This document shows, one piece after another, positions 1-8,351 of a stretch of 64,000 nucleotides of DNA. Each line of letters starts with the position of its first letter. The stretch's first letter is position 1. Both the position numbers and the translations under genes were made by a program. This DNA is from Marinomonas communis. GTDB lineage: Bacteria; Pseudomonadota; Gammaproteobacteria; Pseudomonadales; Marinomonadaceae. The stretch is from the NCBI RefSeq assembly GCF_004363305.1, contig NZ_SNZA01000001.1:398902-462901 (forward strand), in the 5' to 3' direction. Under the pieces are notes generated by a model. That model was not told the DNA's origin. It made no database searches and saw only the letters and a list, made by a program, of their open reading frames with translations.

Positions 1-1
1 G

Positions 2-313
2 TTACGTATGAAATATCAAGTTGGCATAGGGGATGGGCAGCAAACGTTGTTAACCCGTGCCATTCGAGTACAGGGCAATTTTGGTGAATATGTACCATTC
101 GCTCTGTTATTAGTGTGGATGTACGAAACATTGAGTGGTGGGCCGATTGTGGTTCATGTTTTGGGGAGCGCGCTTTTGGTCGGCCGCTTACTTCATGCAT
201 ACGGTGTAAGCCAAAAACATGAAGTCTTAAAATATCGTCAAATTGGCATGATTATGACTTTCGTAGTGATTGTTGTAAGTGCTTTGTTGTTGCTGTTTAA
301 AACAATTATTTAA
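2..313 (+). CDS. MAPEG family membrane protein (5'-truncated)
   Basis: The reading frame is open to the left edge, so the gene starts outside the window; a Met at base 8 is internal to the family's conserved N-terminal region. What is visible is about 103 residues with a GIGDG segment, an IRVQGNFGEY segment and two or three hydrophobic helices. This fits MAPEG proteins (YecN-like, about 130 residues), small four-helix membrane proteins related to glutathione transferases. The bacterial substrate is usually unknown. It ends 28 bp before the convergent GvpU-like gene. Family call is fairly secure; function is not. Confidence 0.75.
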   Translation, partial: LRMKYQVGIGDGQQTLLTRAIRVQGNFGEYVPFALLLVWMYETLSGGPIVVHVLGSALLVGRLLHAYGVSQKHEVLKYRQIGMIMTFVVIVVSALLLLFKTII

Positions 314-340
314 AAACGTGGCGCGTTAGTGTCAGGCTAT

Positions 341-769
341 CTAGTTTTCTGACACTAACGCCCCTAAAGAAAAGCCTGAAACTTCTGATACTCTGCCACG
401 CCACCATACCCCTCGATTTTCGGGTACTGGTGAACCTGAGGTATGAAAAAAGTGAGCATTTTTAAGGTGTATGTAATTTGGCTGCATTGGTTGGCCGCCA
501 GATTGTGTATAGACGTTGCCATTTTTGGCAAAAGCGGCTTTGACTTTCTTAGCTGCTTCGCCAGACAAACCGAAAGAGAACTCCTCGCCAAAACCCTCAA
601 AGTATTCTTTACCGCCTACCAGAGTCCCTGATACAAGAAACCCGCCCACAGTCAATGTCACATCAAAACTCATTTTGCCGCTATTAACGATCTCGATGAG
701 ATCTTGTAAAAACCAGTCTTTACTGTCTACATTGACGACTTTGGTTAATGTTGTTTCTGATTCGCTCAT
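341..769 (-). CDS. GvpU-like gas vesicle accessory protein, lone copy
   Basis: The 142-residue product resembles GvpU, an accessory protein of Bacillus gas vesicle clusters. Matching blocks are a beta-rich segment ending in SGTLVGGKEYFE (about residues 43-58), an IHLKNAHFF block, and a C-terminal WWRGRVSEVSGFSLG block. An upstream in-frame Met at 826 would give 161 residues, but the start at 769 has an AGGGATAG ribosome site just before it, so I use 769. No gas vesicle structural gene (gvpA, gvpC, gvpN, gvpF/L) is visible in the window, so a buoyancy role is unsupported here. The fold may have been reused for another purpose. Recognition is by motif recall. Confidence 0.65.
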   Translation of the reverse strand: MSESETTLTKVVNVDSKDWFLQDLIEIVNSGKMSFDVTLTVGGFLVSGTLVGGKEYFEGFGEEFSFGLSGEAAKKVKAAFAKNGNVYTQSGGQPMQPNYIHLKNAHFFHTSGSPVPENRGVWWRGRVSEVSGFSLGALVSEN

Positions 770-954
770 GCTATCCCTACACCTTGCCGATAAAATTGAA
801 GCTACGTTAATAACATAGACCATCATTCAATAAGTTCAAAATAGATCGTCATATGAGCTTAGCAACAACGATACAAAAGTTAAGATGACAGTTTTGTTTT
901 GTACGTAAAGTTTTTGATAAGGATATGGTGTTTGCCTGAGCGATTGGTTAGACT

Positions 955-1066
955 CGGCTTGTTTAGGGGAGTAGCCTTCTTCATTCATTGAAGAGTAAAC
1001 ATCAACAGTCTCCAAGCATCTGCTTGTGGTGTTTACGTACTTAAGTGTATTGGCAAGACTTAAGCG
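955..1066 (+). promoter_or_regulatory. yybP-ykoY-type (Mn2+) riboswitch
   Basis: The leader of the exporter gene carries the two conserved parts of the yybP-ykoY aptamer: GGGGAGTAGCC at 966-976 and GGCAAGACTT at 1052-1061, about 75 nt apart. A stem-loop region containing ATCAACAG lies between them. The outer bases can form an imperfect closing stem. This class is known to sense Mn2+ and commonly controls Mn exporters and related membrane proteins, which agrees with the gene 144 nt downstream. No covariance-model score is available. Confidence 0.75.
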
Positions 1067-1076
1067 ATATTTGCGT

Positions 1077-1118
1077 GCGGACAGGGCGTAGATGTTGCTT
1101 GAGTAAATGCCTGTCCGC
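1077..1118 (+). promoter_or_regulatory. Hairpin in riboswitch expression platform
   Basis: A perfect 9-bp stem pairs GCGGACAGG (1077-1085) with CCTGTCCGC (1110-1118) across a 24-nt loop, starting 11 nt after the aptamer. No long T run follows, so it does not look like a simple intrinsic terminator. It may act in Rho-dependent or translational control, or help stabilise the mRNA. The role is inference. Confidence 0.45.
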
Positions 1119-1209
1119 TAACAAGAGTACGTACAGTGAAAACCTTCCTTTCTAAGATGATCAATATGTCTTACTTCACACACACTGAGTTTTATAGTGG
1201 AGGTAATTC

Positions 1210-2178
1210 ATGATTTTACCTATTGTCGCCATCATCGTTGGCTTTTTCTTACTTATCAAAAGTGCTGACAAATTTGTTGAGGGTGCGTCTTCGGTAGCGC
1301 ATCATAGTGGTATGCCGCCTTTATTGATCGGTATGTTAGTCGTGGGCTTTGGTACTTCTGCACCAGAAATGGTTGTCTCTGCCATGGCTGCGATGGATGG
1401 CAACCCGGCTTTAGCGCTTGGTAATGCAATTGGCTCAAACATCGTCAATATTAGCTTAATCCTTGGTGTTACCGCTGTTCTAGCACCCATTGCTGTACAT
1501 TCAAATATTGTTCGTAAAGAGCTTCCTATACTGTTGCTTATATCATTGGCTCTAGGTGTGATGCTGTGGGACTTTGAGATCAGCACCATAGAAGCAATTG
1601 TGCTTTTAGGCATTTTTTTTAGTGTCTTTGGGTGGCAAATCTATGCTGGACTAACCGGGAAAGGCGATGCACTAGAAGCTGACTGCGAAGCGGATGTCGG
1701 CCCTATTGATACATCGTTATCAAAATCCATTTTGATGCTGACGCTTGGGCTTATCGTACTAGTCGCAAGTTCTCGATTATTGGTTTGGGGCGCGGTTGAA
1801 ATTGCGGCTGCATTGGGTGTAAGTGATCTAATTATTGGCCTGACCATTGTTGCTTTGGGCACTTCCTTACCAGAACTGGCTGCATCCATCACGGCAGTAC
1901 GAAAAGGTGAGCATGACTTAGCCATAGGCAATGTTGTGGGATCTAACATGTTTAATACTCTCGCTGTGATCGGTATTGCCGGTGCGATTCAGCCTATTTC
2001 AAATATTGGTGCAGAGATTTTCTGGCGTGACTGGATAGCGATGATTGTTTTGACTGTTCTCTTACTGCTGATGTCTATTAAAATCCGTAAATCACGTACC
2101 ATTAACCGTTATGAAGGTGGTGCGTTGCTATTAACCTACGTTGGCTATAACGCATATTTAATTTCTTCTAGTTTTTAG
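1210..2178 (+). CDS. CaCA-family cation exporter, probable Mn2+ efflux
   Basis: The 322-residue protein has the internal duplication of Ca2+/cation antiporters: GTSAPE near residues 48-53 and GTSLPE near 217-222, each followed by a GN-x-x-GSN motif (71-77, 240-246). About ten hydrophobic helices are split by a short acidic central loop (about 155-170). The length matches the YrbG/MneA group. MneA of Vibrio is a CaCA-family manganese exporter, and the yybP-ykoY aptamer upstream makes Mn2+ the likely substrate here, although Ca2+/Na+ exchange cannot be excluded. TGGAGG lies 7 nt before the ATG. mscS follows 32 bp downstream and may be co-transcribed. Confidence 0.88.
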   Translation: MILPIVAIIVGFFLLIKSADKFVEGASSVAHHSGMPPLLIGMLVVGFGTSAPEMVVSAMAAMDGNPALALGNAIGSNIVNISLILGVTAVLAPIAVHSNIVRKELPILLLISLALGVMLWDFEISTIEAIVLLGIFFSVFGWQIYAGLTGKGDALEADCEADVGPIDTSLSKSILMLTLGLIVLVASSRLLVWGAVEIAAALGVSDLIIGLTIVALGTSLPELAASITAVRKGEHDLAIGNVVGSNMFNTLAVIGIAGAIQPISNIGAEIFWRDWIAMIVLTVLLLLMSIKIRKSRTINRYEGGALLLTYVGYNAYLISSSF

Positions 2179-2210
2179 GTTTGCATCATGACTGTCCAGG
2201 AGTTTAAAAA

Positions 2211-3056
2211 ATGGATACTTTGTTAGCGTTTTATCACACTTATGAGAATCAGATTTTTAACATGGGTAAGAATACGTTACTCACGTTGATGATCTTGGTA
2301 ATAGCGTCTCTGTTATCAAAAATGGTTAAGAAAGGGGTGTTTGCTAGCGTTTCACGCCTGAGTAAGAACGATGAAATTGTGTCTGCTCTGTTATCTAAAG
2401 TAGCTGCCTATGCCGTGTATTTGGTGGCAATGGTCATTATTTTAGATTTGTTCGGCGTGAACACTGCAAGTTTGGTTGCTTTAGTCGGTGCCGCTGGTTT
2501 AGCCATTGGTTTGGCATTGAAGGACACGCTTAGTAACATCGCCGCAGGCATTATGATTTTGTTTTTAAAGCCAATCAAAAAGGGCGAGTTCGTAGAATTT
2601 AGCGGCACCATGGGAACGGTAAAAGACATTGGCCTGTTTACTTCGATTTTTGAAACGGCGGATGGCTTGTACATTTCTAGCCCAAACAGTGCTGTGTGGG
2701 CCTCGACGATTAAAAACTTTTCTCGTAATAGTCGTCGTCGAATGGATATCACGGTAGGGATTTCTTACGATGATTCCATTGATGTGGGCATGAAAGCGCT
2801 ATTGGATTTAGCCAGTGAGGTGGAAGTGCTTCTGAAAGATCCTGCACCTCAGGTGATTGTTCATATGCTTGCTGACAGCTCGGTGAACCTTCAGTTGCGT
2901 GCTTGGGCACCAACGGACAAATATTGGGAAACATTCTGGGCAATGCAGAAGAATGCCAAGCTTCGTATAGAGGAAGCAGGGCTTACGATTCCGTTCCCGC
3001 AGCGGGATCTGCATATCTACAACCATGCACCTGCACAACAGAACGTAACTCAATAA
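2211..3056 (+). CDS. mscS: Small-conductance mechanosensitive channel MscS
   Basis: At 281 residues this is almost the size of E. coli MscS (286). An N-terminal membrane region is followed by the pore helix region GAAGLAIGLALKDTLSNIAAG (about residues 93-113), rich in Gly and Ala as in MscS. Next come the beta domain (GEFVEFSGTMGTVKDI) and the C-terminal alpha/beta vestibule. The channel opens under membrane tension in the inner membrane and releases solutes during hypo-osmotic shock. AGGAG lies before the ATG. It follows the cation exporter by 32 bp and ends just before a terminator, so the two may share the riboswitch-controlled transcript. Confidence 0.93.
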   Translation: MDTLLAFYHTYENQIFNMGKNTLLTLMILVIASLLSKMVKKGVFASVSRLSKNDEIVSALLSKVAAYAVYLVAMVIILDLFGVNTASLVALVGAAGLAIGLALKDTLSNIAAGIMILFLKPIKKGEFVEFSGTMGTVKDIGLFTSIFETADGLYISSPNSAVWASTIKNFSRNSRRRMDITVGISYDDSIDVGMKALLDLASEVEVLLKDPAPQVIVHMLADSSVNLQLRAWAPTDKYWETFWAMQKNAKLRIEEAGLTIPFPQRDLHIYNHAPAQQNVTQ

Positions 3057-3073
3057 ATAGAATTATTTATTGT

Positions 3074-3102
3074 AAAAGGCCTCATATGAGGCCTTTGTTT
3101 TG
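3074..3102 (+). terminator. Intrinsic terminator after mscS
   Basis: AGGCCTC and GAGGCCT form a stem around a 4-nt ATAT loop, preceded by an A run and followed by TTTGTTTTG. It closes the exporter-mscS unit. Confidence 0.8.
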
Positions 3103-3202
3103 TGTACATTCGATGGCAATAAATCACAAAAGCCACTCAATACCTATCTAATCTTTAAAAGGCTTCATAGTATGAACAAAAAGCTGGAAGCGAAGGTAAG
3201 AG

Positions 3203-3787
3203 ATGGGAATTTTAAACAGTATTGAACAAACGACAAAGCGAGCGATTAACTCGAAACACATGCTTAAGGGGATTACTCTTGCTTCGTTTTTAGAATCCAT
3301 CATCGTTCCCATTCCTTTAGAAGCTATATTAGTCCCATTGCTTCAGGCTCGTAGAGAAAAAATATGGCTGATTGCCTTGATGACAACCTTGGGTTGTATG
3401 GTGGGGGCATTAGTTGGTTATGCCTTAGGTTATTACTTATTTGACCTGATTGGTGACTGGGTCATACAAACCTTTTCCAGCCCTGAGCAATTTGAACAAG
3501 TTAGCAGTAAAATGGAAAGCCAAGGCTTTTGGTTTGTTTTAACTTTGGGGATTGTCCCCGTGCCGTTTCAAATCGCCATGCTTGCTGCAGGAGCCACAAA
3601 GTATTCACTGATTGGGTTTATCGTGGCTACAACGATTGCTCGTTCTATCCGTTATTTTGGTCTAGCTCTTGTCGTTTATTTTGCAGGTAATCAAGCGGAA
3701 AGTCTGATTCGTAAGTACAAAACGAAAGCTATTATCGCACTATCCATATTGGTTCTATTGCTTTGGTGGGTATCTTCGTTGCTTTAA
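3203..3787 (+). CDS. VTT/SNARE-associated (DedA/YqaA-like) membrane protein
   Basis: The 194-residue membrane protein has an ESIIVPIPLEAILVP block (about residues 31-45), a Gly-rich helix (GALVGYALGYYL), and a re-entrant segment with GIVPVPFQIAMLAAG near residue 113. It ends in a final helix with Arg and Lys just before it. These are hallmarks of the VTT (DedA) superfamily, whose members act in lipid transport or membrane homeostasis. Its length fits the YqaA branch. AAGGTAAG precedes the ATG. It stands alone between the mscS terminator and the small Cys-rich gene; the substrate is unknown. Confidence 0.75.
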   Translation: MGILNSIEQTTKRAINSKHMLKGITLASFLESIIVPIPLEAILVPLLQARREKIWLIALMTTLGCMVGALVGYALGYYLFDLIGDWVIQTFSSPEQFEQVSSKMESQGFWFVLTLGIVPVPFQIAMLAAGATKYSLIGFIVATTIARSIRYFGLALVVYFAGNQAESLIRKYKTKAIIALSILVLLLWWVSSLL

Positions 3788-3923
3788 AGCTCACTCGAAG
3801 GCATCAGTCGCTTTAATGGTGATTGATTTGTATCATAATGATTAAACAGTGGTAGGCAGCAGGAACTAGACAGGCTTCTAACGGTCAATATATGCTTGAG
3901 CCACTTTATTTAGTGATCTATAT

Positions 3924-4238
3924 ATGACTCGAAGAAGCCTTACCACCATTCTATTGCTGATACTTTCTTTCGCTGTATTTTCGAATAACGCTTTGGTGAA
4001 TGGAATGGATAGCATGGGTACACATGCTATGCTGGCTTTTGATATGCCTAATCACGCGCAACAGGACTGCTGCAAAGAGCTAAACCACCAACAAGAATGT
4101 GGTTGTTATGTTGCAGGGGCAGTTAATCTGGCTCATCAAATAAGCTACAGTCATGAAGCACTTGAATATTTATGGCCCACCTTTGGAAAGCCGTTAACCT
4201 ATACCGCCAAATTATATCGTCCTCCAAAGTTTGTTTAG
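3924..4238 (+). CDS. Small secreted Cys/His-rich protein, possibly metal-related
   Basis: I recognise no named family. The 104-residue product has a clear N-terminal signal sequence (basic start, hydrophobic residues 6-25). A short metal-ligand-like stretch follows, with Met30, Met36, Met41, His34, His44, Cys49, Cys50, Cys59 and Cys61. The rest has little character. It lies 45 bp upstream of a DUF411 gene and is probably in the same operon. DUF411 genes are frequently found in copper-resistance loci, so a periplasmic copper role is a reasonable inference; it is loosely reminiscent of CopL-type leader proteins. Confidence 0.55.
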   Translation: MTRRSLTTILLLILSFAVFSNNALVNGMDSMGTHAMLAFDMPNHAQQDCCKELNHQQECGCYVAGAVNLAHQISYSHEALEYLWPTFGKPLTYTAKLYRPPKFV

Positions 4239-4283
4239 TTAGACCCAGCTAACACTTAACTTTTTTAAACTTTGGAGAATTCT

Positions 4284-4784
4284 ATGAAACGATTAACACC
4301 TATCGCTATGGTTGCTGTAATCAGCCTACAAGCCTTTGCACTAAGCACTGCTGTGCAAGCACAGCAAAATATTACCTTTAATGCTGACAAAGAGTTTTTA
4401 GTTCACAAAAGCCCTACATGTGGTTGCTGCACTGGTTGGGTTGATCATATGACGTCCCATGGCGCTCATACCAAGGTGCAGCATTCGGATAATTTAGCAG
4501 ACTTAAAAGCTGATTTAGGCATACCCGCCAACGCTAGATCCTGTCATACCGCAATCACAGAATCAGGCTATGTTTTTGAAGGTCATATTCCTGCGAAATT
4601 TATTCAGCAATTTCTAAGCAACCCGATCCCAGATACAAAAGGGTTGGTGGTGCCGGGTATGCCGGTTGGCTCCCCTGGAATGGAGTACAACGATCAGTTC
4701 ATGCCTTACGCTGTATACTTATTAAAGTCGGATGGAAGCCTAGAAGTTTTCGCAAAAGTGAATTCCCTAGCGGATCAAACTTAA
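4284..4784 (+). CDS. DUF411 periplasmic protein, copy 1
   Basis: The 166-residue protein starts with a signal peptide (cleavage likely after AVQA, residue 26) and carries the DUF411 signature SPTCGCC (Cys46, Cys48, Cys49). The later ARSCHTA motif (Cys87) and SGYVFEGHIPA block follow. An in-frame TTG at 4272 is less likely as start because GGAG lies inside it and correctly spaced for the ATG at 4284. DUF411 proteins have a thioredoxin-like layout and often occur with copper-resistance genes. A paralogue lies at 46818-47306. It follows the small Cys-rich gene and ends before a strong terminator. Confidence 0.85.
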   Translation: MKRLTPIAMVAVISLQAFALSTAVQAQQNITFNADKEFLVHKSPTCGCCTGWVDHMTSHGAHTKVQHSDNLADLKADLGIPANARSCHTAITESGYVFEGHIPAKFIQQFLSNPIPDTKGLVVPGMPVGSPGMEYNDQFMPYAVYLLKSDGSLEVFAKVNSLADQT

Positions 4785-4812
4785 GTGTTATTGAATTAGC
4801 AATTTGCACATC

Positions 4813-4840
4813 AAACGCTGCTACATAGCAGCGTTTTTTT
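4813..4840 (+). terminator. Intrinsic terminator after DUF411 gene
   Basis: AACGCTGCTA and TAGCAGCGTT form a stem around a 2-4-nt loop followed by seven T residues. Confidence 0.88.
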
Positions 4841-5071
4841 ATCAAGATAGGTTATGGTTATCAAATGTTAATTATTGTAGGTCATTGATAATTATAGATT
4901 TATATTCAATTTAAAGCACTTATTCTGGCTCTGATCAATTGCTTCAAAAAATTATCAGTCTTTTTACTCAGCACTGGTTGAAAAAGGATTAAAACACCCT
5001 TAGGTTAATAGATGTGACAATGAAACGCTAAACGTCCCAGATGAATGGGATAGGAAGAAGGAATTATTATT

Positions 5072-5467
5072 ATGTATACATTAGATATCAGCGGTCACCA
5101 TGTTCACACTACTGAAGACGTTCAGGCAACAATCAAAGAGGGGATGGACCAGCTTGCTGACATCAACAGCCACATTACTTCAATCAAAGTCATTGTTAAT
5201 TCTGAAAACCATCACAATAAAAGCGAGCTAATTGTAGAAGCTCGAGTACATATTCCTGGTCACGATCTATTTGCATCGGTGACAACAGATAAACAACTAG
5301 GTGTTGCTGTTGATACCCTAGTTGAAAAACTTGAAAAACAACTTCTTAAGCACAAGGCTAAGCATGAAGGCCGTAAGCACCACCCAGATGCTCGCGATGT
5401 TGAATCTTTAGAAGAGCGCGAAGAACAAGACGAGTTTAATGAACTAGATCGTCGAGATGCGATCTAA
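5072..5467 (+). CDS. raiA: Ribosome hibernation/stationary-phase factor (HPF/RaiA family)
   Basis: The 131-residue protein has the S30AE (HPF/RaiA) fold pattern: an N-terminal beta strand, a first helix (residues 16-30), strands ending in ELIVEARVHIPGHDLFA, and a second long helix with the basic EKLEKQLLKHKAKH segment. A highly acidic tail (ESLEEREEQDEFNELD) follows and is longer than in E. coli HPF (95 residues). Such proteins bind the 30S decoding centre and stall or dimerise ribosomes in stationary phase. GGAAGAAGG lies upstream of the ATG. It is a single-gene unit facing acnB across a shared terminator. RaiA versus short HPF is uncertain. Confidence 0.88.
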   Translation: MYTLDISGHHVHTTEDVQATIKEGMDQLADINSHITSIKVIVNSENHHNKSELIVEARVHIPGHDLFASVTTDKQLGVAVDTLVEKLEKQLLKHKAKHEGRKHHPDARDVESLEEREEQDEFNELDRRDAI

Positions 5468-5494
5468 GTTTTGAAATTAGATTTCTAAACGAAG

Positions 5495-5524
5495 AAAAAA
5501 GGGCGCTTTAAAGCGCCCTTTTTA
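5495..5524. terminator. Bidirectional terminator between raiA and acnB
   Basis: GGGCGCTTT and AAAGCGCCC form a near-perfect palindrome flanked by an A run on the left and a T run on the right, so it can end both convergent transcripts. Confidence 0.9.
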
Positions 5525-5546
5525 GTGGCTAACTAGTTTAGCTGTT

Positions 5547-8147
5547 TTAAGTAACAGCATCTGTTGCGATCACAGATGATGCTTTCTTAACGTATTCACC
5601 CATTTGATCAAAGTTCAAATAGTCGTAGATCTCAGCAGACATGCTGTTAATCTTATTAGCGTATTCGAAATATTCTTCTGGGGTTGGTAGTTTGCCTAGT
5701 AAAGATGAGACTGCTGCTAATTCTGCAGATGCAAGATATACATTCGCGCCATTCCCTAGGCGATTAGGGAAGTTACGTGTTGAGGTAGAGACAACAGTTG
5801 CTTTATCTGCGACTCGTGCTTGGTTACCCATACACAATGAGCAGCCCGGCATTTCAACTCGTGCACCAGCTTTGCCGAAAATACTGTAGTAACCCTCTGC
5901 AGTGAGCTGTTGTTGATCCATTTTCGTTGGTGGAACCACCCAAAGTCTTGTTGGAACAACTTGCCCAGCTGACTCAAGGAGCTTGCCAGCAGCACGAAAG
6001 TGGCCAATATTGGTCATGCATGATCCGATGAATACTTCATCGATTTTTTCACCTTGCACCTCGGAGAGTAAACGAGCGTCATCAGGGTCATTTGGCGCAC
6101 ACAATACCGGTTCTTTTAAGTTGTCCAGGTCAATTTCAATAACGGCTGCATATTCCGCATCTGCATCTGCGCGCATTAGTTTTGGATCATCCAGCCAAGC
6201 TTCCATAGACTTCGCTCGACGTTCCAGAGTCCGTGGATCACCGTATCCTTCGGCTATCATCCAACGTAACATCACGATATTGGACCTTAGATACTCTGCT
6301 ACAGACTCTTCCGATAGATTGATTGTACAGCCTGCTGCAGAACGTTCAGCAGATGCATCCGAAAGCTCAAAGGCCTGCTCCGCGGTTAGGTGTTCAAGAC
6401 CTTCGATTTCAAGGATACGGCCAGAAAAGACGTTCTTCTTACCTTTTTTTTCAACGGTCAAGTGACCATCTTTAATTGCTTGATATGGAATGGCATGAAC
6501 TAAATCACGTAATGTGATTCCAGGCTGCATTTTGCCCTTAAAACGAACAAGTACGGACTCGGGCATATCGAGAGGCATCACACCTGTTGCTGCAGCGAAT
6601 GCAACGAGACCTGAGCCTGCTGGAAACGAAATACCTAAAGGAAACCGTGTATGAGAGTCGCCACCGGTGCCAACTGTGTCCGGAAGCAGCATTCGGTTTA
6701 ACCATGAATGAATGATGCCGTCACCTGGACGCAGAGAAACACCGCCACGATTCATAATAAAGTCTGGGAGTGTATGGTGTGTAGTGACATCTACTGGTTT
6801 GGGATAGGCTGCGGTATGACAAAATGACTGCATCACAAGATCAGCGGTGAAGCCTATGCAGGCTAAGTCTTTTAACTCATCTCGAGTCATTGGGCCAGTT
6901 GTATCTTGTGAACCAACAGTTGTCATTTTAGGCTCACAATAGGTGTTTGGTCGAACACCTTCGAGACCACACGCTTTGCCAACCATTTTTTGAGCAAGGG
7001 TATAACCTTTGCCAGAATCCTTAACGTCACCTGGTTTTAAGAACAGGTCTGAGTGACCTAAACCTAAAGATTCTCGTGCTTTGTTAGTTAGACCGCGCCC
7101 AATGATTAATGGGATGCGACCACCTGCACGAACTTCGTCTAGCAATACTTGAGTTTTTAGCTCAAAAGTTGTGATGACATCGTCAGTTTCGTGTTTTTTA
7201 ACGACCCCTTCATAAGGATAAATATCGATTACATCGCCCATTTCCAGCCCATCAACATTGAGTTCGATAGGCAGAGCACCAGCATCTTCCATAGTGTTAA
7301 AGAAAATTGGTGCAATTTTGCTTCCTAAACAAATACCACCTGACCGTTTATTCGGAATAAATGGGATATCTTCACCCATGTGCCAAAGTACTGAGTTGGT
7401 TGCAGACTTTCGACTTGATCCTGTGCCTACAACATCGCCAACATAGGCTAATGGAAAGCCTTTCTCTTTCAGCTTGTTGATTGTTGTGATAGGGCCAACT
7501 TCACCATCAACATCTGGGGTAATGCCCTCGCGGGCCATTTTGAGCATCGCATTAGCATGCAACGGGATATCAGGGCGTGACCAAGCATCTGGCGCAGGCG
7601 ATAGATCATCAGTATTCGTCTCGCCAGGTACTTTAAATACTGTGACAGTAATTTTCTCAGCTAACTTAGGTTTACTTGTGAACCATTCGCCTTCAGCCCA
7701 AGATTCTATGATTTGCTTGGCGAAGACATTGCCTGATTTAGCTTTTTCTTCTATATCGTGGAAAGCATCAAATATGAGTAGAGTATGAGACAGTGCTTTC
7801 ACCGCGATTGCAGCAACCTCTTCGTCATCTAGACATTCGATTAGCGGTTGGATGTTGTAACCACCCAGCATAGTTCCTAGTAACTCGGTGGCAAAGACTT
7901 TATCAATTAGAGGAGAGGAGGCTTCCCCTTTTACAATAGCGGAGAGGAAACCAGCTTTAACGTAGGCTGCCTCATCTACGCCAGCAGGAATACGATTTTT
8001 AAGTAGATCGAGCAAAAACTCTTCTTCACCGGATGGCGGATTCTTTAGAAGGGCTACTAATTCTGCGGTTTGTTCTGCATCAAGTGGTACGGCGGGAATG
8101 CCTTGAGTAGCACGTTCTTCGACGTGTTTTCGATATGCTTCTAACAT
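5547..8147 (-). CDS. acnB: Aconitate hydratase B
   Basis: The 866-residue protein matches AcnB of E. coli (865) in size and in domain order: N-terminal HEAT-like domain, the swivelling domain moved to the front, then the catalytic domains. The 4Fe-4S ligand motifs are visible as [10 protein letters not shown] (about residue 712) and [10 protein letters not shown] (about residue 770). It interconverts citrate and isocitrate in the TCA cycle and in this family can also act on 2-methylcitrate chemistry and bind mRNA when iron is lacking. AAGGGGATC lies before the ATG. The leader contains a strong hairpin (8169-8189). Confidence 0.97.
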   Translation of the reverse strand: MLEAYRKHVEERATQGIPAVPLDAEQTAELVALLKNPPSGEEEFLLDLLKNRIPAGVDEAAYVKAGFLSAIVKGEASSPLIDKVFATELLGTMLGGYNIQPLIECLDDEEVAAIAVKALSHTLLIFDAFHDIEEKAKSGNVFAKQIIESWAEGEWFTSKPKLAEKITVTVFKVPGETNTDDLSPAPDAWSRPDIPLHANAMLKMAREGITPDVDGEVGPITTINKLKEKGFPLAYVGDVVGTGSSRKSATNSVLWHMGEDIPFIPNKRSGGICLGSKIAPIFFNTMEDAGALPIELNVDGLEMGDVIDIYPYEGVVKKHETDDVITTFELKTQVLLDEVRAGGRIPLIIGRGLTNKARESLGLGHSDLFLKPGDVKDSGKGYTLAQKMVGKACGLEGVRPNTYCEPKMTTVGSQDTTGPMTRDELKDLACIGFTADLVMQSFCHTAAYPKPVDVTTHHTLPDFIMNRGGVSLRPGDGIIHSWLNRMLLPDTVGTGGDSHTRFPLGISFPAGSGLVAFAAATGVMPLDMPESVLVRFKGKMQPGITLRDLVHAIPYQAIKDGHLTVEKKGKKNVFSGRILEIEGLEHLTAEQAFELSDASAERSAAGCTINLSEESVAEYLRSNIVMLRWMIAEGYGDPRTLERRAKSMEAWLDDPKLMRADADAEYAAVIEIDLDNLKEPVLCAPNDPDDARLLSEVQGEKIDEVFIGSCMTNIGHFRAAGKLLESAGQVVPTRLWVVPPTKMDQQQLTAEGYYSIFGKAGARVEMPGCSLCMGNQARVADKATVVSTSTRNFPNRLGNGANVYLASAELAAVSSLLGKLPTPEEYFEYANKINSMSAEIYDYLNFDQMGEYVKKASSVIATDAVT

Positions 8148-8168
8148 GATAGATCCCCTTACTTTTGG

Positions 8169-8189
8169 GCATCGATTTTTGATCGATGC
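8169..8189. promoter_or_regulatory. Palindrome in acnB leader
   Basis: GCATCGAT (8169-8176) and ATCGATGC (8182-8189) form a perfect 8-bp inverted repeat around TTTTG, centred about 32 bp upstream of the acnB start. It could be a protein-binding site or an RNA hairpin in the 5' leader. There is no evidence for which. Confidence 0.4.
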
Positions 8190-8275
8190 TGTTAAAGCCT
8201 AAGCTACACTGCTCACATAAGAGTTTTCATGAGAGCAGAGCTCGGCACTGGCAAATAGATCAAATATCATTCTAA

Positions 8276-8304
8276 CGAAAAATCGGTGCTCAAGAGCACC
8301 GATT
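8276..8304 (-). terminator. Intrinsic terminator of pseudokinase-FGE gene
   Basis: AATCGGTGCTC (8281-8291) and GAGCACCGATT (8294-8304) are a perfect 11-bp inverted repeat. On the minus strand they run into TTTTTCG, which fits termination of the gene ending at 8352. Confidence 0.8.
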
Positions 8305-8351
8305 GGCATATGAATGGAAAATAGGTGGTATTTATGCTGTTTATTGAAGGA

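Noticed and set aside
4928..4945. TGGCTC...TTGCTT resembling a sigma-54 promoter before the ribosome hibernation gene
   Set aside because: The GG and GC elements are 12 nt apart instead of the required 10, so it does not match the -24/-12 consensus.
5983..6465. 160-residue Ser/Arg-rich ORF on the plus strand inside acnB
   Set aside because: Shadow frame opposite a well-conserved gene; no ribosome site or family features.
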